Source: Pseudomonas sp. Seg1
GTDB lineage: Bacteria > Pseudomonadota > Gammaproteobacteria > Pseudomonadales > Pseudomonadaceae
Direction of reading: 5' to 3'
NCBI RefSeq assembly: GCF_018326005.1
Contig: NZ_AP021903.1
Coordinates: 496,001-560,000, forward strand
DNA: 64,000 nucleotides
Position 1 is the stretch's first letter, and each line of letters opens with the position of its first letter. The translations under genes and the position numbers were made by a program. Positions 37,994-49,200 of the stretch are shown here, piece by piece. Under the pieces are notes generated by a model. The model had not been told where the DNA came from, ran no database searches, and was given only the letters and a program-made list of their open reading frames with translations.

Positions 37994-38535
37994 GTACGGC
38001 CTCTTACCCGTTGTCGTATCAGCCATTCAATGGCAAACATCAGGCCGATCAATCCGTAGGAGATCAGGCCGGTGTACAACATCCACCAATTCAGCGGCGC
38101 CCACAGTGTCAGCAGGGCGGCGCACAAACCGTTGCAGAAGAAAAACACGCTCCAGGCCACCGTGACCTTGCGGGTGTAGACAATCGCGTTGGCCGGCAAC
38201 TGCGGTTCACGCAGCCGGGCCAGACGTTCGACCATCGGCGGGCCGTATTTCAGGCTGAGGCTGAACAGCACGAGCATGAAGCCGCTGATCAATACCGGAT
38301 ACCAACGCAGCAACAGCGGGCTGTCGAACACTGCCAACAACAGGCAGAAGCCGATGGCCACGCAGGCCATCCACAGGCTGCCGGGTTTGCGTTCACCGGT
38401 CAGGGCCCGCGCCAGCCACAGGCTGCCCAGCAGCAGGCCGAACTGCCACGGGGCGAAATGCTCCATGCCGAAATACACCGCAAAGGGGTACAGCAGACCG
38501 GCCAGCAGCAGGCCGAGGCCGATCAGACGGCTCAT
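37990..38535 (-). CDS. APE-operon membrane protein (COG4648-like, ApeG-like)
   Basis: 181 residues with five or six predicted membrane helices (LGLLLAGLLYPFAVYFGM, WQFGLLLGSLWLARAL, and others to ISYGLIGLMFAIEWLI). It belongs to the conserved uncharacterised membrane proteins that accompany the ACP and ligase genes in APE clusters. Its ATG overlaps the stop of the second ACP gene, and its stop overlaps the ligase start. No catalytic motif is visible; role unknown. Confidence 0.78.
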   Translation of the reverse strand: MSRLIGLGLLLAGLLYPFAVYFGMEHFAPWQFGLLLGSLWLARALTGERKPGSLWMACVAIGFCLLLAVFDSPLLLRWYPVLISGFMLVLFSLSLKYGPPMVERLARLREPQLPANAIVYTRKVTVAWSVFFFCNGLCAALLTLWAPLNWWMLYTGLISYGLIGLMFAIEWLIRQRVRGRT

Positions 38536-38786
38536 GCGGCCGGTTGAACCAGACGGTAGACCGCCTCGACCACGTCACCCACGGTGCGCACCGATTTGAA
38601 TTCTTCGGCGGCGATTTTCTTGCCGGTCTGGCGCTTGATGTGATCAATCAGATCGACCGCGTCGATGCTGTCGATTTCCAGATCCTGATACAGATTGGAT
38701 TCCAGGCTCACACGGGCCGGATCCAGTTCGAACAGCTCGACCAGGGCATCGCGCAGGGTGTTGAAAATGTCGTCACGAGTTTGCAT
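38532..38786 (-). CDS. apeF: APE acyl carrier protein 2 (ApeF-like)
   Basis: 84 residues, an acidic four-helix carrier protein. The phosphopantetheine serine is in LEIDSIDAVDLIDHI. It starts nine bases after the first ACP gene. Two ACPs in tandem are characteristic of APE operons. Confidence 0.9.
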   Translation of the reverse strand: MQTRDDIFNTLRDALVELFELDPARVSLESNLYQDLEIDSIDAVDLIDHIKRQTGKKIAAEEFKSVRTVGDVVEAVYRLVQPAA

Positions 38787-38795
38787 GGTCCGGTC

Positions 38796-39056
38796 TCAAG
38801 CTGCCTGTTTTGCCGTGACGAACGCCGCAAGGCTGGCCACGTTGGTGAAATGGTTGCGGGTGTCTTTGGCATCGGCGTCGATTTTGATGCCGTATTTTTT
38901 CTGGATCGCCAGACCCAGTTCCAGCGCGTCGACGGAATCCAGGCCCAAGCCTTCACCGAACAGCGTCTGGTCGTCGCCGATGTCGTCGACGCTGATGTCT
39001 TCGAGGCCGAGGGCGTCGATGATCAGGCCTTTTATTTCACGGTGCAGATCGCTCAT
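38796..39056 (-). CDS. apeE: APE acyl carrier protein 1 (ApeE-like)
   Basis: 86 residues; the phosphopantetheine serine is in GLGLDSVDALELGLAI. AAGGAG lies ten bases before ATG 39056, and the gene overlaps the end of the acyltransferase gene by 20 bases. The longer open frame upstream lacks a ribosome site and is not used. Confidence 0.9.
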   Translation of the reverse strand: MSDLHREIKGLIIDALGLEDISVDDIGDDQTLFGEGLGLDSVDALELGLAIQKKYGIKIDADAKDTRNHFTNVASLAAFVTAKQAA

Positions 39057-39846
39057 CTTCGGCGAGCTCCTTAATAAAGTAAGAGTGCAAATAATCGTTG
39101 AGCTTGCGCGAGGCTTGCGGAGCTGGCCCTTGCGCGGCAAATGTCTGTGGGTCTATATCGGCCCCGACCCGAAAACTGAAGTGCACGCGGCGATTGGGAA
39201 TCCGATACCACGGCTCGGCTTTGGTCAGCGTGGTCGGGCTGACCTTGATGATCACCGGCGTGAGGATTTTCGCACCTCGCAGGGCAATCGCTGCGGCCCC
39301 CCGATGAAAGGCCGGTGCCTGCCCCGGCTGAGTACGCGTGCCTTCGGGGAAAATGATCAGGGTCTGGCCGTTTTGCAGCGACTCGGCGGCGGCATCGAGC
39401 ATGTCCATGCTGCCGTCGTTGCTGATGTATTCGGTGCTGCGCAGCGGGCCACGGGTGAAGGGGTTTTCCCACAGGCTTTTCTTCACTACGCAATTGGCGT
39501 TGCGCACCAGTCCGATCAGAAACACCACGTCGATCAGCGAGGGGTGGTTGGCAATGATCATCTGCCCTGGACGACCGAGGCGCTCGGCGCCCTGAATGTC
39601 GTAGGTGAGCACGCCGGTGCGGGCCATGAAACGCACGAAAAACCAGAACAGCCGACTGACCGTTTGCCGGGCGCGCTGGCGGTGTTTGATGGCATCACCC
39701 GGCAGACAGCCGAGCAGCGGGAAAACCACTAAACGCAGGCACAGCCCGCCGAGCCCGAACAGGGCGAAGCTTGCAGCGGTGGCCAGCAGACGCCAGTAGT
39801 AGGCGTCGCGGTGCTTCGCGATCACGGGCTGCGTTGCCAGGTCCAT
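39037..39846 (-). CDS. apeD: PlsC-type 1-acylglycerol-3-phosphate acyltransferase-like (ApeD-like)
   Basis: 269 residues. One membrane helix (ATAASFALFGLGGLCLRLVVFPLLG) precedes the acyltransferase motifs: ANHPSLIDVVF (variant of NHx4D), then FPEGTRT. APE clusters carry this family together with the LpxL-type enzyme, so two acyl transfers to the anchor are likely. ATG 39846 overlaps the upstream gene by 25 bases. Confidence 0.86.
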   Translation of the reverse strand: MDLATQPVIAKHRDAYYWRLLATAASFALFGLGGLCLRLVVFPLLGCLPGDAIKHRQRARQTVSRLFWFFVRFMARTGVLTYDIQGAERLGRPGQMIIANHPSLIDVVFLIGLVRNANCVVKKSLWENPFTRGPLRSTEYISNDGSMDMLDAAAESLQNGQTLIIFPEGTRTQPGQAPAFHRGAAAIALRGAKILTPVIIKVSPTTLTKAEPWYRIPNRRVHFSFRVGADIDPQTFAAQGPAPQASRKLNDYLHSYFIKELAEDERSAP

Positions 39847-40547
39847 ACACGATTTTTCCAGGCATGTTGGCAAAGGGTTTGCTGGCCGAGCAGGGTGCGC
39901 AGCAGATTGAGCGCGTGGGGCCAGTGCGCTTTGGACAGTGCTTCGGTGGTGCTGTTCAAGGTCAGCCGCCAGTCGGTACCGGGGGTCAGCAGCAGACCCA
40001 GCGCATAAGGAAACGGCACGTCGTCGATCCACTTCGAATAGGCTTCGGGCGGTTGTTCTTCGGTGATGATCAGCAGTACCGCCGCAGCGCCCTCATTGAG
40101 CAGGGCGGCGGCTTCGAGCATGCCGTGTTCGAGGCCGTCGCCCGCAGCGGCGAGGGCGGTCATTTCGGCGGTTTCGCCGCGCATGATCGACCACAGGCCA
40201 ATGATTGCGTTGTGCACCGAGAGGCTGAACTGGGTTGGCGACAGCGGTTCGTCCCTGGCCAGATCACTGAGAATGTCGTAGGTGCGCGGGGTTTCGCCGT
40301 GCCGCGAGACAAACACCAGCGGCAGGTTTTCCCGTCCGTCTGCCAGTGGCCAGCCCACACTGAACGCCATCCGGGCCAGTCGGCTGAGGCGACGCCGTTG
40401 CATGGCCGGCAAAAACGACACATCGGGCGCGGCATCACTGCTCTGGAGCACGACCGGCTGTCGGCTCCAGGCCTGCCAGGCGTCCACGCTGTCGAGCCCC
40501 GGGGCCCACGCGCGCCATTGGGCGATGTTGAAGTTGATCACGGACAT
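39822..40547 (-). CDS. apeC: APE beta-ketoacyl synthase-like partner (ApeC-like, chain-length factor type)
   Basis: 241 residues. It has only the N-terminal half of a ketosynthase fold: FVSRHGETPRTYDILSDLARDEPLSPTQFSLSVHNA and IIGLWSIMRGETAEMTALAAAGDGLEHG. At the place of the KS cysteine there is Met/Arg-Gly instead, so it is not expected to condense. In E. coli the ApeC protein pairs with ApeO as its partner subunit. It is the first gene of the operon; GGGA precedes its ATG. Confidence 0.83.
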   Translation of the reverse strand: MSVINFNIAQWRAWAPGLDSVDAWQAWSRQPVVLQSSDAAPDVSFLPAMQRRRLSRLARMAFSVGWPLADGRENLPLVFVSRHGETPRTYDILSDLARDEPLSPTQFSLSVHNAIIGLWSIMRGETAEMTALAAAGDGLEHGMLEAAALLNEGAAAVLLIITEEQPPEAYSKWIDDVPFPYALGLLLTPGTDWRLTLNSTTEALSKAHWPHALNLLRTLLGQQTLCQHAWKNRVWTWQRSP

Positions 40548-40636
40548 TTATCCCGCCCCTGCGGGCTTAGTATTGACGCATTGAGTCGCCAAAGCCGCAG
40601 CGGGCCTGACATAGCGCTTGGCGCCGGGTGGCGCGC

Positions 40637-40665
40637 ATTATCCCGGTGCGACGAGTGTGTAGCAA
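40637..40665 (-). promoter_or_regulatory. candidate sigma-70 promoter of the APE operon
   Basis: Read leftward: TTGCTA, 17 bases, GATAAT. Spacing is ideal and each box is close to consensus. Transcription would start near 40630, about 80 bases before the first gene. Confidence 0.45.
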
Positions 40666-40670
40666 ATGCT

Positions 40671-40698
40671 GGTTACATTTTGTGCAGCGAAATGTACC
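40671..40698. promoter_or_regulatory. inverted repeat next to the APE promoter
   Basis: GGTTACATTT, a nine-base spacer and AAATGTACC form an interrupted inverted repeat just upstream of the -35 box. That is where an activator dimer would bind. No regulator gene for it is in the cluster. Confidence 0.4.
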
Positions 40699-40903
40699 GA
40701 CTGGTTCGCGGCAGAACTGTCACTTGGCCATTATCCAGGTTGCGAGCGGCTTGTCTGTCGGGAATCTCGGCGATTCATGACGGTTTTTACTGGTCTCCAC
40801 GGGGATATTTGCACCTGACCCTGTAGTCCGTGTCCGTGAAGGTAGCGAAGCGAGGTCGCGCGCATCTACACTCGGTCATTCTTTGATACACGGAGGTTTG
40901 GTC

Positions 40904-41674
40904 ATGCGGCGCGTGGTGTTCAATCAGAAAGGTGGCGTAGGCAAATCCAGCATTGCCTGCAATCTGGCGGCGGTCAGCGCGAGCGAGGGTTATCGCACGC
41001 TGTTGGTGGACCTCGATGCCCAGGCCAACTCCACTCAATATCTGACCGGGCTCACCGGCAACGATATCCCGATGGGCATTGCCGACTTTTTCAAGCAGAC
41101 CCTGTCTTCCGGGCCGTTCTCGAAGAAAAATCAGGCCGATATCTACGAAACTCCGTTCGATAACCTCCACATCATCACCGCCACCGCCGAACTCGCTGAC
41201 TTGCAGCCCAAGCTTGAGGCCAAGCACAAGATCAACAAACTGCGTAAGTTGCTCGATGAGCTCGATGGCGAATACGACCGTATTTACCTCGATACGCCGC
41301 CAGCCTTGAATTTTTACGCGGTATCGGCGCTGATTGCTGCCGATCGTGTGCTGATCCCCTTCGATTGCGACAGCTTTTCCCGTCAGGCCTTGTACGGCTT
41401 GATGGCCGAAATCGAAGAATTGAAGGAAGACCACAATGAAGGTCTGGAAGTTGAAGGCATTGTGGTCAACCAGTTCCAGGCACGGGCCAGCCTGCCGCAG
41501 CAGATTCTGGATGAGTTGATTGCCGAGGGTTTACCGGTGTTGCCGGTGTATCTGACCAGCTCGGTGCGCATGCGTGAGTCGCATCAGGCCAGCATTCCGC
41601 TGATCCACCTTGACCCACGGCACAAGCTGACCCAGCAGTTCGTCGAGCTGCACAATTTGCTCGAAGATCACTGA
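40904..41674 (+). CDS. ParA-family ATPase without ParB partner
   Basis: 256 residues. The deviant Walker [17 protein letters not shown] is at residues 6-21 with the signature first lysine; [12 protein letters not shown] and [16 protein letters not shown] carry the other nucleotide motifs. GGAGG eight bases before ATG 40904 fixes the start. Members partition DNA or position large protein complexes. There is no parB or chromosomal partition locus here, so it is an orphan. Its cargo is unknown. Confidence 0.88.
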   Translation: MRRVVFNQKGGVGKSSIACNLAAVSASEGYRTLLVDLDAQANSTQYLTGLTGNDIPMGIADFFKQTLSSGPFSKKNQADIYETPFDNLHIITATAELADLQPKLEAKHKINKLRKLLDELDGEYDRIYLDTPPALNFYAVSALIAADRVLIPFDCDSFSRQALYGLMAEIEELKEDHNEGLEVEGIVVNQFQARASLPQQILDELIAEGLPVLPVYLTSSVRMRESHQASIPLIHLDPRHKLTQQFVELHNLLEDH

Positions 41675-41696
41675 TCCCTGAGTTACACAGATCCCC

Positions 41697-41786
41697 TGTA
41701 GGAGTGAGCCTGCTCGCGATGGCGTACTGTCAGTCAACACCTGAGTTGACTGGCCGGGCGCCATCGCGAGCAGGCTCACTCCTACA
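41697..41786. repeat. REPIN, type B
   Basis: Arms taggagtgagcctgctcgcg and cgcgagcaggctcactccta face each other, with an inner inverted repeat (tcaac/gttga region). It lies between convergent genes and may serve both as a terminator. Confidence 0.85.
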
Positions 41787-41803
41787 ATTGGATTTATGGT
41801 GTA

Positions 41804-42238
41804 TCAGATACCCTGGCTGCGCAGCCACGCCATCAGTTGCGGCAGCGGAAACGCGCCACTCTGCCGCGCCACTTCCCGGCCGTTCTTGAACAGAATCAAA
41901 CTCGGAATCGAGCGAATCCCCAACTGCGCCGACAACTGCTGATTCGCCTCACTATCGAGCTTGGCCAGTCGGCACTTGCCCGCCAACTGCGCAGCCGCCT
42001 GCTCGAACACCGGTGCAAACGACTTGCACGGCCCGCACCAGTCCGCCCACACATCCACCAATAGCGGCAGATCGCCCTTGATCTGGCTGGCGTAATCGCC
42101 TTGCTTGAGTTCGAACGGCTTGTTCAGCAGCACTGCGGATTTGCAGCGGCCGCATTTTGGTTGGTCAGCAAGGCGCTCGGCGGGAATGCGATTGAGGCCG
42201 TTGCAGGAGGGGCAGGGGATAAGCAGTGGGTCGGTCAT
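41804..42238 (-). CDS. trxC: thioredoxin 2
   Basis: 144 residues. The N-terminal zinc-binding extension (CPSCNGLNR and CGRCKSAV: two CxxC pairs) and the redox motif WCGPCK in the thioredoxin fold identify TrxC rather than TrxA. It is a cytoplasmic disulphide reductase usually induced by oxidative stress through OxyR. ATG 42238 fits the family start; the frame extends upstream without similarity. Confidence 0.95.
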   Translation of the reverse strand: MTDPLLIPCPSCNGLNRIPAERLADQPKCGRCKSAVLLNKPFELKQGDYASQIKGDLPLLVDVWADWCGPCKSFAPVFEQAAAQLAGKCRLAKLDSEANQQLSAQLGIRSIPSLILFKNGREVARQSGAFPLPQLMAWLRSQGI

Positions 42239-42408
42239 GATGGGTTCTCGGACAGGAAGTCTGTAAGACTGTTCTGAGGGCAAAGTCGTGATTATCAAGG
42301 AATTGATCTTTAGGGCATTACCTTCTTTGAGCTACCGGTAGATGTATTTATCTGAAGGGCGTTGCAGAGCCATCCAACGCCAGGGCAGTTGCACTCTGCT
42401 AGCATGTC

Positions 42409-42429
42409 GCGCGGCTTGTTCAGCCGCGC
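42409..42429 (+). promoter_or_regulatory. hairpin in the leader of the CxxC membrane protein gene
   Basis: GCGCGGCT, loop tgttc, AGCCGCGC: a perfect eight-base stem followed by TTTCATC, 25 bases before the start codon. It could be a weak terminator or attenuator. Confidence 0.4.
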
Positions 42430-42454
42430 TTTCATCTAAAGGGAATTAACTGTC

Positions 42455-42910
42455 ATGAGCACCACCCAAGAGGCCGCTGCGCCTACCGATTCCACGCCTT
42501 ACAAAGACGCGAGCATGAGCTGCGGGCATTGCAGCTACACGCTCAAGCCGACGTATCACCAGGCCTTCGAGCTGGTTCGGTTGCAGCCCATCAACTGTTA
42601 TCAGTGCAGTTCGGATCTGTTGCTCGAAGAGGCCGACCGTCAGGTGCTGGACAAAAAATTGCAGACAGCCACCCGCATTGGCAAGCTGGCGTTGCTGATT
42701 CTGGGGCCGTACTTCCTGATCAGCATGCTTGCGACACTCTATTTCATGTTCTTCGCCGAGCCGCCGTTCTCCGGGTTCACGGGCGTGTTGTTTGGCGGTG
42801 GGTTAGTAATCGGCTTCCTCCTCAAGAGCGCCGCCACGGACAGCGAAGAGCGCGATTTCGTCCTGTTCAAACAGGGCGAGCGACCTGCTGCCGAGGCGCA
42901 AACTGCGTAG
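42455..42910 (+). CDS. zinc-ribbon membrane protein of unknown function
   Basis: 151 residues. Cys23, Cys26, Cys48 and Cys51 (SCGHC and NCYQC) form a likely zinc ribbon, followed by two membrane helices (about residues 75-97 and 103-120) and a short charged tail. AAAGGGA lies before the ATG. No family is recognised. The convergent pair of genes to its right is also of unknown membrane proteins; whether they work together cannot be told. Confidence 0.75.
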   Translation: MSTTQEAAAPTDSTPYKDASMSCGHCSYTLKPTYHQAFELVRLQPINCYQCSSDLLLEEADRQVLDKKLQTATRIGKLALLILGPYFLISMLATLYFMFFAEPPFSGFTGVLFGGGLVIGFLLKSAATDSEERDFVLFKQGERPAAEAQTA

Positions 42911-42937
42911 CTGACTGATGGTGCGGCCTCGCGAGCG

Positions 42938-43462
42938 CTATTGTGTTCCGGGCTCAAAGATGCGCTGCTTCCACGCAGCGCTGGCATCGACCAGCGAGTA
43001 GCCATCGTTGCAGCTCAGCACGATGCCGACGTTCTTGCAGAACACCACCTCGACGATGTTCTGTTCGCGGGTGAAATCCGTCAGTTGATCCACTGCCATG
43101 AACACCTCGACGTTTTGAATCGCGTAATGCACTTCCCCGCCCCATTGCGAACCATATCCGGAAATCTTCAACGGCCCGCGTAACTGATAGACCCCAGCGG
43201 CTTTGCCCTGCGCGGTTTCCAGCTCACGGAAGGGCAGAATGGTCGTCCCCACCAGGTGAAGGAAGCCGATCGCCCGACTGTCCATGAACGCCAGCGCGGC
43301 TCGTTCCGCGTCGTTCAATTGGCGAAGGGGTTGCGCCTTGGCGATGAACCGGCGAGTCGACCAGGACAGGGCCACGAGTTTCCAGAGAACCACCACCGCC
43401 GGCCCGGTGAGCAGCGCCACGATGACGAAAACCGCGAGCATTTCGAACTCTGACTGGCCCAT
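42938..43462 (-). CDS. membrane-anchored protein of unknown function
   Basis: 174 residues. One N-terminal helix (MLAVFVIVALLTGPAVVVLWKLVALSW) is followed by a soluble domain, probably cytoplasmic, with GFLHLVGTTILPFRELETAQ and NVEVFMAVDQLTDF. The ATG shares its A with the stop of the upstream gene (TGATG), so translation is coupled. The frame to 43603 is open but lies within the upstream gene. No recognised domain. Confidence 0.75.
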   Translation of the reverse strand: MGQSEFEMLAVFVIVALLTGPAVVVLWKLVALSWSTRRFIAKAQPLRQLNDAERAALAFMDSRAIGFLHLVGTTILPFRELETAQGKAAGVYQLRGPLKISGYGSQWGGEVHYAIQNVEVFMAVDQLTDFTREQNIVEVVFCKNVGIVLSCNDGYSLVDASAAWKQRIFEPGTQ

Positions 43463-44622
43463 CAGGAGGCGCCCACGCCGTTCGATACAGGCCGGCGCTC
43501 CCACAGACGCCTGGCCAGATTGGCGCCGTAGGCGACGCACAATCCACCGCTGACATATTCCACCCACGCCTGCGCGTTGCTGCGATCCGCGTCGGGGTAG
43601 CACAAGTGCGCCACCAGCCAGGAAGTCGCGAACAGCCCCATCATCACCGCGTTGCCGAGCCAGACCTCATGTTCTTGATACCGCCAGTCGGCATAGGCGT
43701 CGGGCAGACCTTCGATCTTGAGCAGCCAGTCATACCAGCCTCTCTGCGCATCGACCTCGATATAAGCAATAACGGTCTGGCCTTCCTTGATGTGATTTTC
43801 AATCTGCAGCCGGACCGGTGGTTCGACGGACACACGTTTTTTACCGATGGTCATTCCCTCCTCAGGAACCCGGCGATAAACGCCTTGAATCCGATTGACC
43901 ACGCTGCGTGGCTGATGCTTCTCCAGCGTCATGGGCAGGAAGCCCGCAAGGGTCACGAAGAAGAAGGGGACAAACCATTCCTTGGCTGTCAGCCACTCAA
44001 ATGCCATCGCCCAGAACAGCAGCACGCTTGCCACGACCGCACAGGACCCCCAAAAGCGCCGCAGACAGGGCATGTGCGTGTTCATTTCATACGCGAGGCG
44101 TCTACGCTCTTTCTTGCGGGCAGGGCGCTGTCCCAGGATCAGTGTCTCTTCGTCGCCGATACATGGGCCCGGGATGCCGAACGTCCATTGAACGTCAGCC
44201 CGCGCGTCGGTTTCGACACGCTGGGCGAACGCCTCGATGTGATAGCCATCATTCAGGCGGATCACATAAGCGCGCTTTTTGCCGCAGATGATTTCGGCCT
44301 CGTTGTTGCCTTCCTTGTTCAGAAACGGCAGGGCCAGTGCAGGCAGGAATACCGGGAATTCAGCGATGCGGTCCATGCCGGACCAGTCTTTCATGGTGCC
44401 GGTTTTTCGATAGGCGCCGCTGATCAGGTGAACATCGCGCTCGAATGTTTCCTTGGGGTAATAGAGGGCGAGCAGCCGGTGCTCTTCGATCGTCGCGCAC
44501 CGCGCAGGTTCGTCGCGGCGCAGTGCGTTGAGTCTGAACTGACATGCCCAGATGCCGCCGACATACATAAGCATTGAAAGCGTTTGAAACAGCGTGATGC
44601 CAACGAAAAGATAGCCGAGCAC
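43462..44622 (-). CDS. multi-pass membrane protein of unknown function
   Basis: 386 residues, GTG start at 44622 preceded by AAGGAC. One N-terminal helix, a soluble domain of about 160 residues (GKKRAYVIRLNDGYHIEAFAQ; ETLILGQRPARKKERRRL), two helices near residues 190-230, a second soluble part, and one or two C-terminal helices. It pairs with the coupled downstream gene. Possible distant likeness to IgaA-type inner-membrane proteins was considered but not supported. Confidence 0.75.
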   Translation of the reverse strand: MLGYLFVGITLFQTLSMLMYVGGIWACQFRLNALRRDEPARCATIEEHRLLALYYPKETFERDVHLISGAYRKTGTMKDWSGMDRIAEFPVFLPALALPFLNKEGNNEAEIICGKKRAYVIRLNDGYHIEAFAQRVETDARADVQWTFGIPGPCIGDEETLILGQRPARKKERRRLAYEMNTHMPCLRRFWGSCAVVASVLLFWAMAFEWLTAKEWFVPFFFVTLAGFLPMTLEKHQPRSVVNRIQGVYRRVPEEGMTIGKKRVSVEPPVRLQIENHIKEGQTVIAYIEVDAQRGWYDWLLKIEGLPDAYADWRYQEHEVWLGNAVMMGLFATSWLVAHLCYPDADRSNAQAWVEYVSGGLCVAYGANLARRLWERRPVSNGVGAS

Positions 44623-44712
44623 TGCAACGTCCTTGTCCTGTAGTGCCGCGTTGTCCCGTACGCGGCGGTGTTCTATGAAGCCAGAATGCCCGGCAGTGTC
44701 ACATCGCTTGCC

Positions 44713-46224
<1,512 letters not shown>

Positions 46225-49200
46225 TTAGTCGAGTTTGGCCGGCGGTGGTTCTTGCAGCGGCTTCTGCTCGTCGGGCACTGCGACGATGGTTTTGGCTTCC
46301 GGCTCGATGGGCACCAACTTGTATTCCTGGCCATGCAGGTTCTTCAGGTAAACCTCCATCTGGCGGAACGAGATGTTGATGTGCTGCTTCTTGAACTCGC
46401 GGTTGATGAAGCGGTTCACTTCATCGATCACCGGGTTACGGTCGCCGAGGTCACGCACGTGCATGCGCAGTTCGTGGTCGAGGGTGCTTTCGCCGAAGTT
46501 GAGGAAGTACACGTGCGGCTCGGGTTCCTTGAGCACGCGCGGATTTTCCCGGGCAGCCTTGAGCAGCAGTTCCTTGACCAGATCCAGATCGGAGCCGTAA
46601 TCGACACCGAGTTTCAGCGTCACACGGGTGATGGTGTCGGTCAGCGACCAGTTGATCAGTTGTCCGGTGATGAACGTCTTGTTCGGGACAATGATGTCTT
46701 TGCGGTCAAAGTCGGTGATGGTCGTGGCGCGGATGCGGATCTTGCTCACCGTACCCGACAGGTTGCCGATGGTGATGGTGTCGCCGATCCGCACCGGACG
46801 TTCGAAGAGGATCATGATGCCGGAAATGAAGTTGGCGAAGATCTCCTGCATACCGAAGCCGAGACCCACCGACAACGCCGCCACCAGCCATTGCAACTTG
46901 TCCCAGCTGACGCCGAGGGTCGACAGGGTCGAGACGAAACCGACGCCGGCGATCACGTACGACAATAGCGTCGTGGTCGCGTAGGCGCTGCCCTGAGCCA
47001 GATTGAGCTTCGACAGCACAAACACTTCAAGCAGGCCCGGCAAGTTGCGCGCCAGGGCGAAGGTGATGCCGATGATGATCAATGCACCGAGCATGTCGCC
47101 GATGCTGATCGGCACCATGCTCATGTTGGCGCCGGTGCCGCTGGTGTATTCGTAGAGGGTGATGTTATCGAGGTACGAGAACACCGAGATCAGGTCCGAC
47201 CATACCCAGTACAGCGCCGCGATGAAGCCGCCGAGCAGGGCCAGACGGATCAGGCGCAGGGACTGTTCGTTGACCTTTTCGATATCCAGCGTCGGCTCTT
47301 CGATCACCGCCTCGCCGTCGCCTGCTTCTCTTGCCGCTTGGCGTTTGGCCAGGGCTCGCTGGTAGGCCAGGCGTCGTGCGGCGACGCTCAGACCACGGAC
47401 GAAGGTGGCTTCGATCACCAGCCAGAACATCAGCAGGTAAAGGGTATTGATCAGACGGTCGCTGAGTTTCAGCGCGGTGTAGTAGTAACCGAAGCAGACC
47501 GCGACGAACAGGGCGATAGGCAGCAGGGTGAACATCACGCCCACCACTTTACGGAACAGCGAAGCGTTTTCGTGGGCCGGGCTGCTGATCAGCAGGCGGC
47601 TGAGCAACCACGCCATCAAGGCGTAGCAGGTCAGCACGACCGGCATGCCGAGCACGTCGTCTGCCAGCGCCGCCGGTTGCAGTTCGGCCACCGCCACCAC
47701 GGTGACCAGCGCCATGACCACCAGCCCGAGTCGACGGATCCAGCCTTGCAGGAATTCGACTTGCGGCTTCTCCCAACGGAAGTGCAGTTCGGCCACGCCG
47801 CCCGGCGCAAGAATCCGGTAGGCGGTGTAGAACACCAGCCACGCCTGACCCATTTGCAGCAGCGCCGCGCCCATGTTGGCGTTCTGCCCACGGGCGTCGA
47901 TCTGCAAGGCCAGACCGCACAAGGCCAGACCGAGCGCCACCGGCATGGCCAGCAGAATATTGATCAGAATGGCCTGCGGCGTGTGCCACTGGCTGTCACG
48001 CTTGAAGTGGCCGATGTCCTGGTGAACCTTGTTCAACCGCGCATATAGAGCCTTGCGGCGCCACAACAGCGCACCGATCAGCAGAGCCAGCGGCAGGAAC
48101 AGCAACGGGCGCTGAGTCAGGCCGTCAGTCAGCTCGCTCAGGCTTGAGGCCAGCGGCAGGGTGTCGACCTGACGTTTCAGGCGTTCCGGCACGCCACGCA
48201 TCCACTCGATGTCCAGCGGCTTGTTGCTGGGGATCCAGAACATCTGTTCGTCGAGGGTCGCACGCAGGCTCTGCGCAGTGCTCAGCAGCTGCTTCTGATT
48301 CAGTTGCAGGGTGATCGATTCATTGAGCATCGCGCTCAGTTCGCGATTCAGACGCTCCAGCAAGTCAGCACGGGTGCTGGCCAGCTCGAGCAGGCTCTTG
48401 CGCAGTTGCGGTGTGACTTGTTCCGGTGGCTGGGTGGACAGCAGGTTGTCGACATAGGCCGCCGGATTGCTCAGTTGTTCACGTTGCTGGCTGACGTCGA
48501 ATTGCCACAGGCGAATGTCGGCGATCTGATCCGCCAGATCGCGGTCGACCTTGAGGCGCGGCAGGGCCTGTTTCTGCTTATAAAGAATCTTCGACAGCAG
48601 CAGGCTGCCCTTGAGCACGTTGATCTGCTCGTCGAGGGCCGAATCGCTTTGGGTCAAGCTGTCGAGCTGCTGCTTGGTCTGCAGATTCTGCTGAGTGACT
48701 TCGTTGAGGCGGTCGGTGCTTTTGAGCAGATAGTCCGACAACTTGAGGTTGGCCGTACTTTCGATGGCAAGCAGGCTGCTGCTGCCGGCCTTTTGCGCTT
48801 CGATCGATTGCTGGGTGACGGTTTCCTGAGACTGCGCCAGACGCTTCTGGTTGATCAGCGTTTGCAGCTCCTGGATCTCGCGGTCGAGGCGGTCGGACTT
48901 CTCCGAGAGCAAGTCATGCAGGCTGTTGCCCAGATCCTGCAACTGGTTGTTGCCGGCCAGTTCCTGGCGGCGCAGCGGAATCAGTGCGTTCAGCGCGGCC
49001 AGCTCGGCGTTCAGCAGGTCTCGCTGCTCGGCGCTGACGGTCTTGCCCGCGTCCTTGCCGGACTTGAGGATGTTGTTGATTTGCTGGATGCGCGTCTGGC
49101 TGGCGGAAATTTCCGCCTGGGCGCGCTCGGGCCGGGTCTGCGCGGTAATGATCAGACTGTTGGCGTCGGCCAGGGCTTTTTGCAGATCGCTTTGCTGGGT

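Larger units (their letters stand above)
40548..40903. other. 356-base gap between the APE operon and the parA-like gene
   Basis: It holds the APE promoter (40637-40665), the inverted repeat beside it (40671-40698) and the leader of the parA-like gene, whose ribosome site GGAGG is at about 40892. No open frame of note and no repeat element was seen. Confidence 0.7.

Noticed and set aside
43462..44622. IgaA-type inner-membrane regulator
   Set aside because: Length (386 versus about 700) and motifs do not support it by eye.
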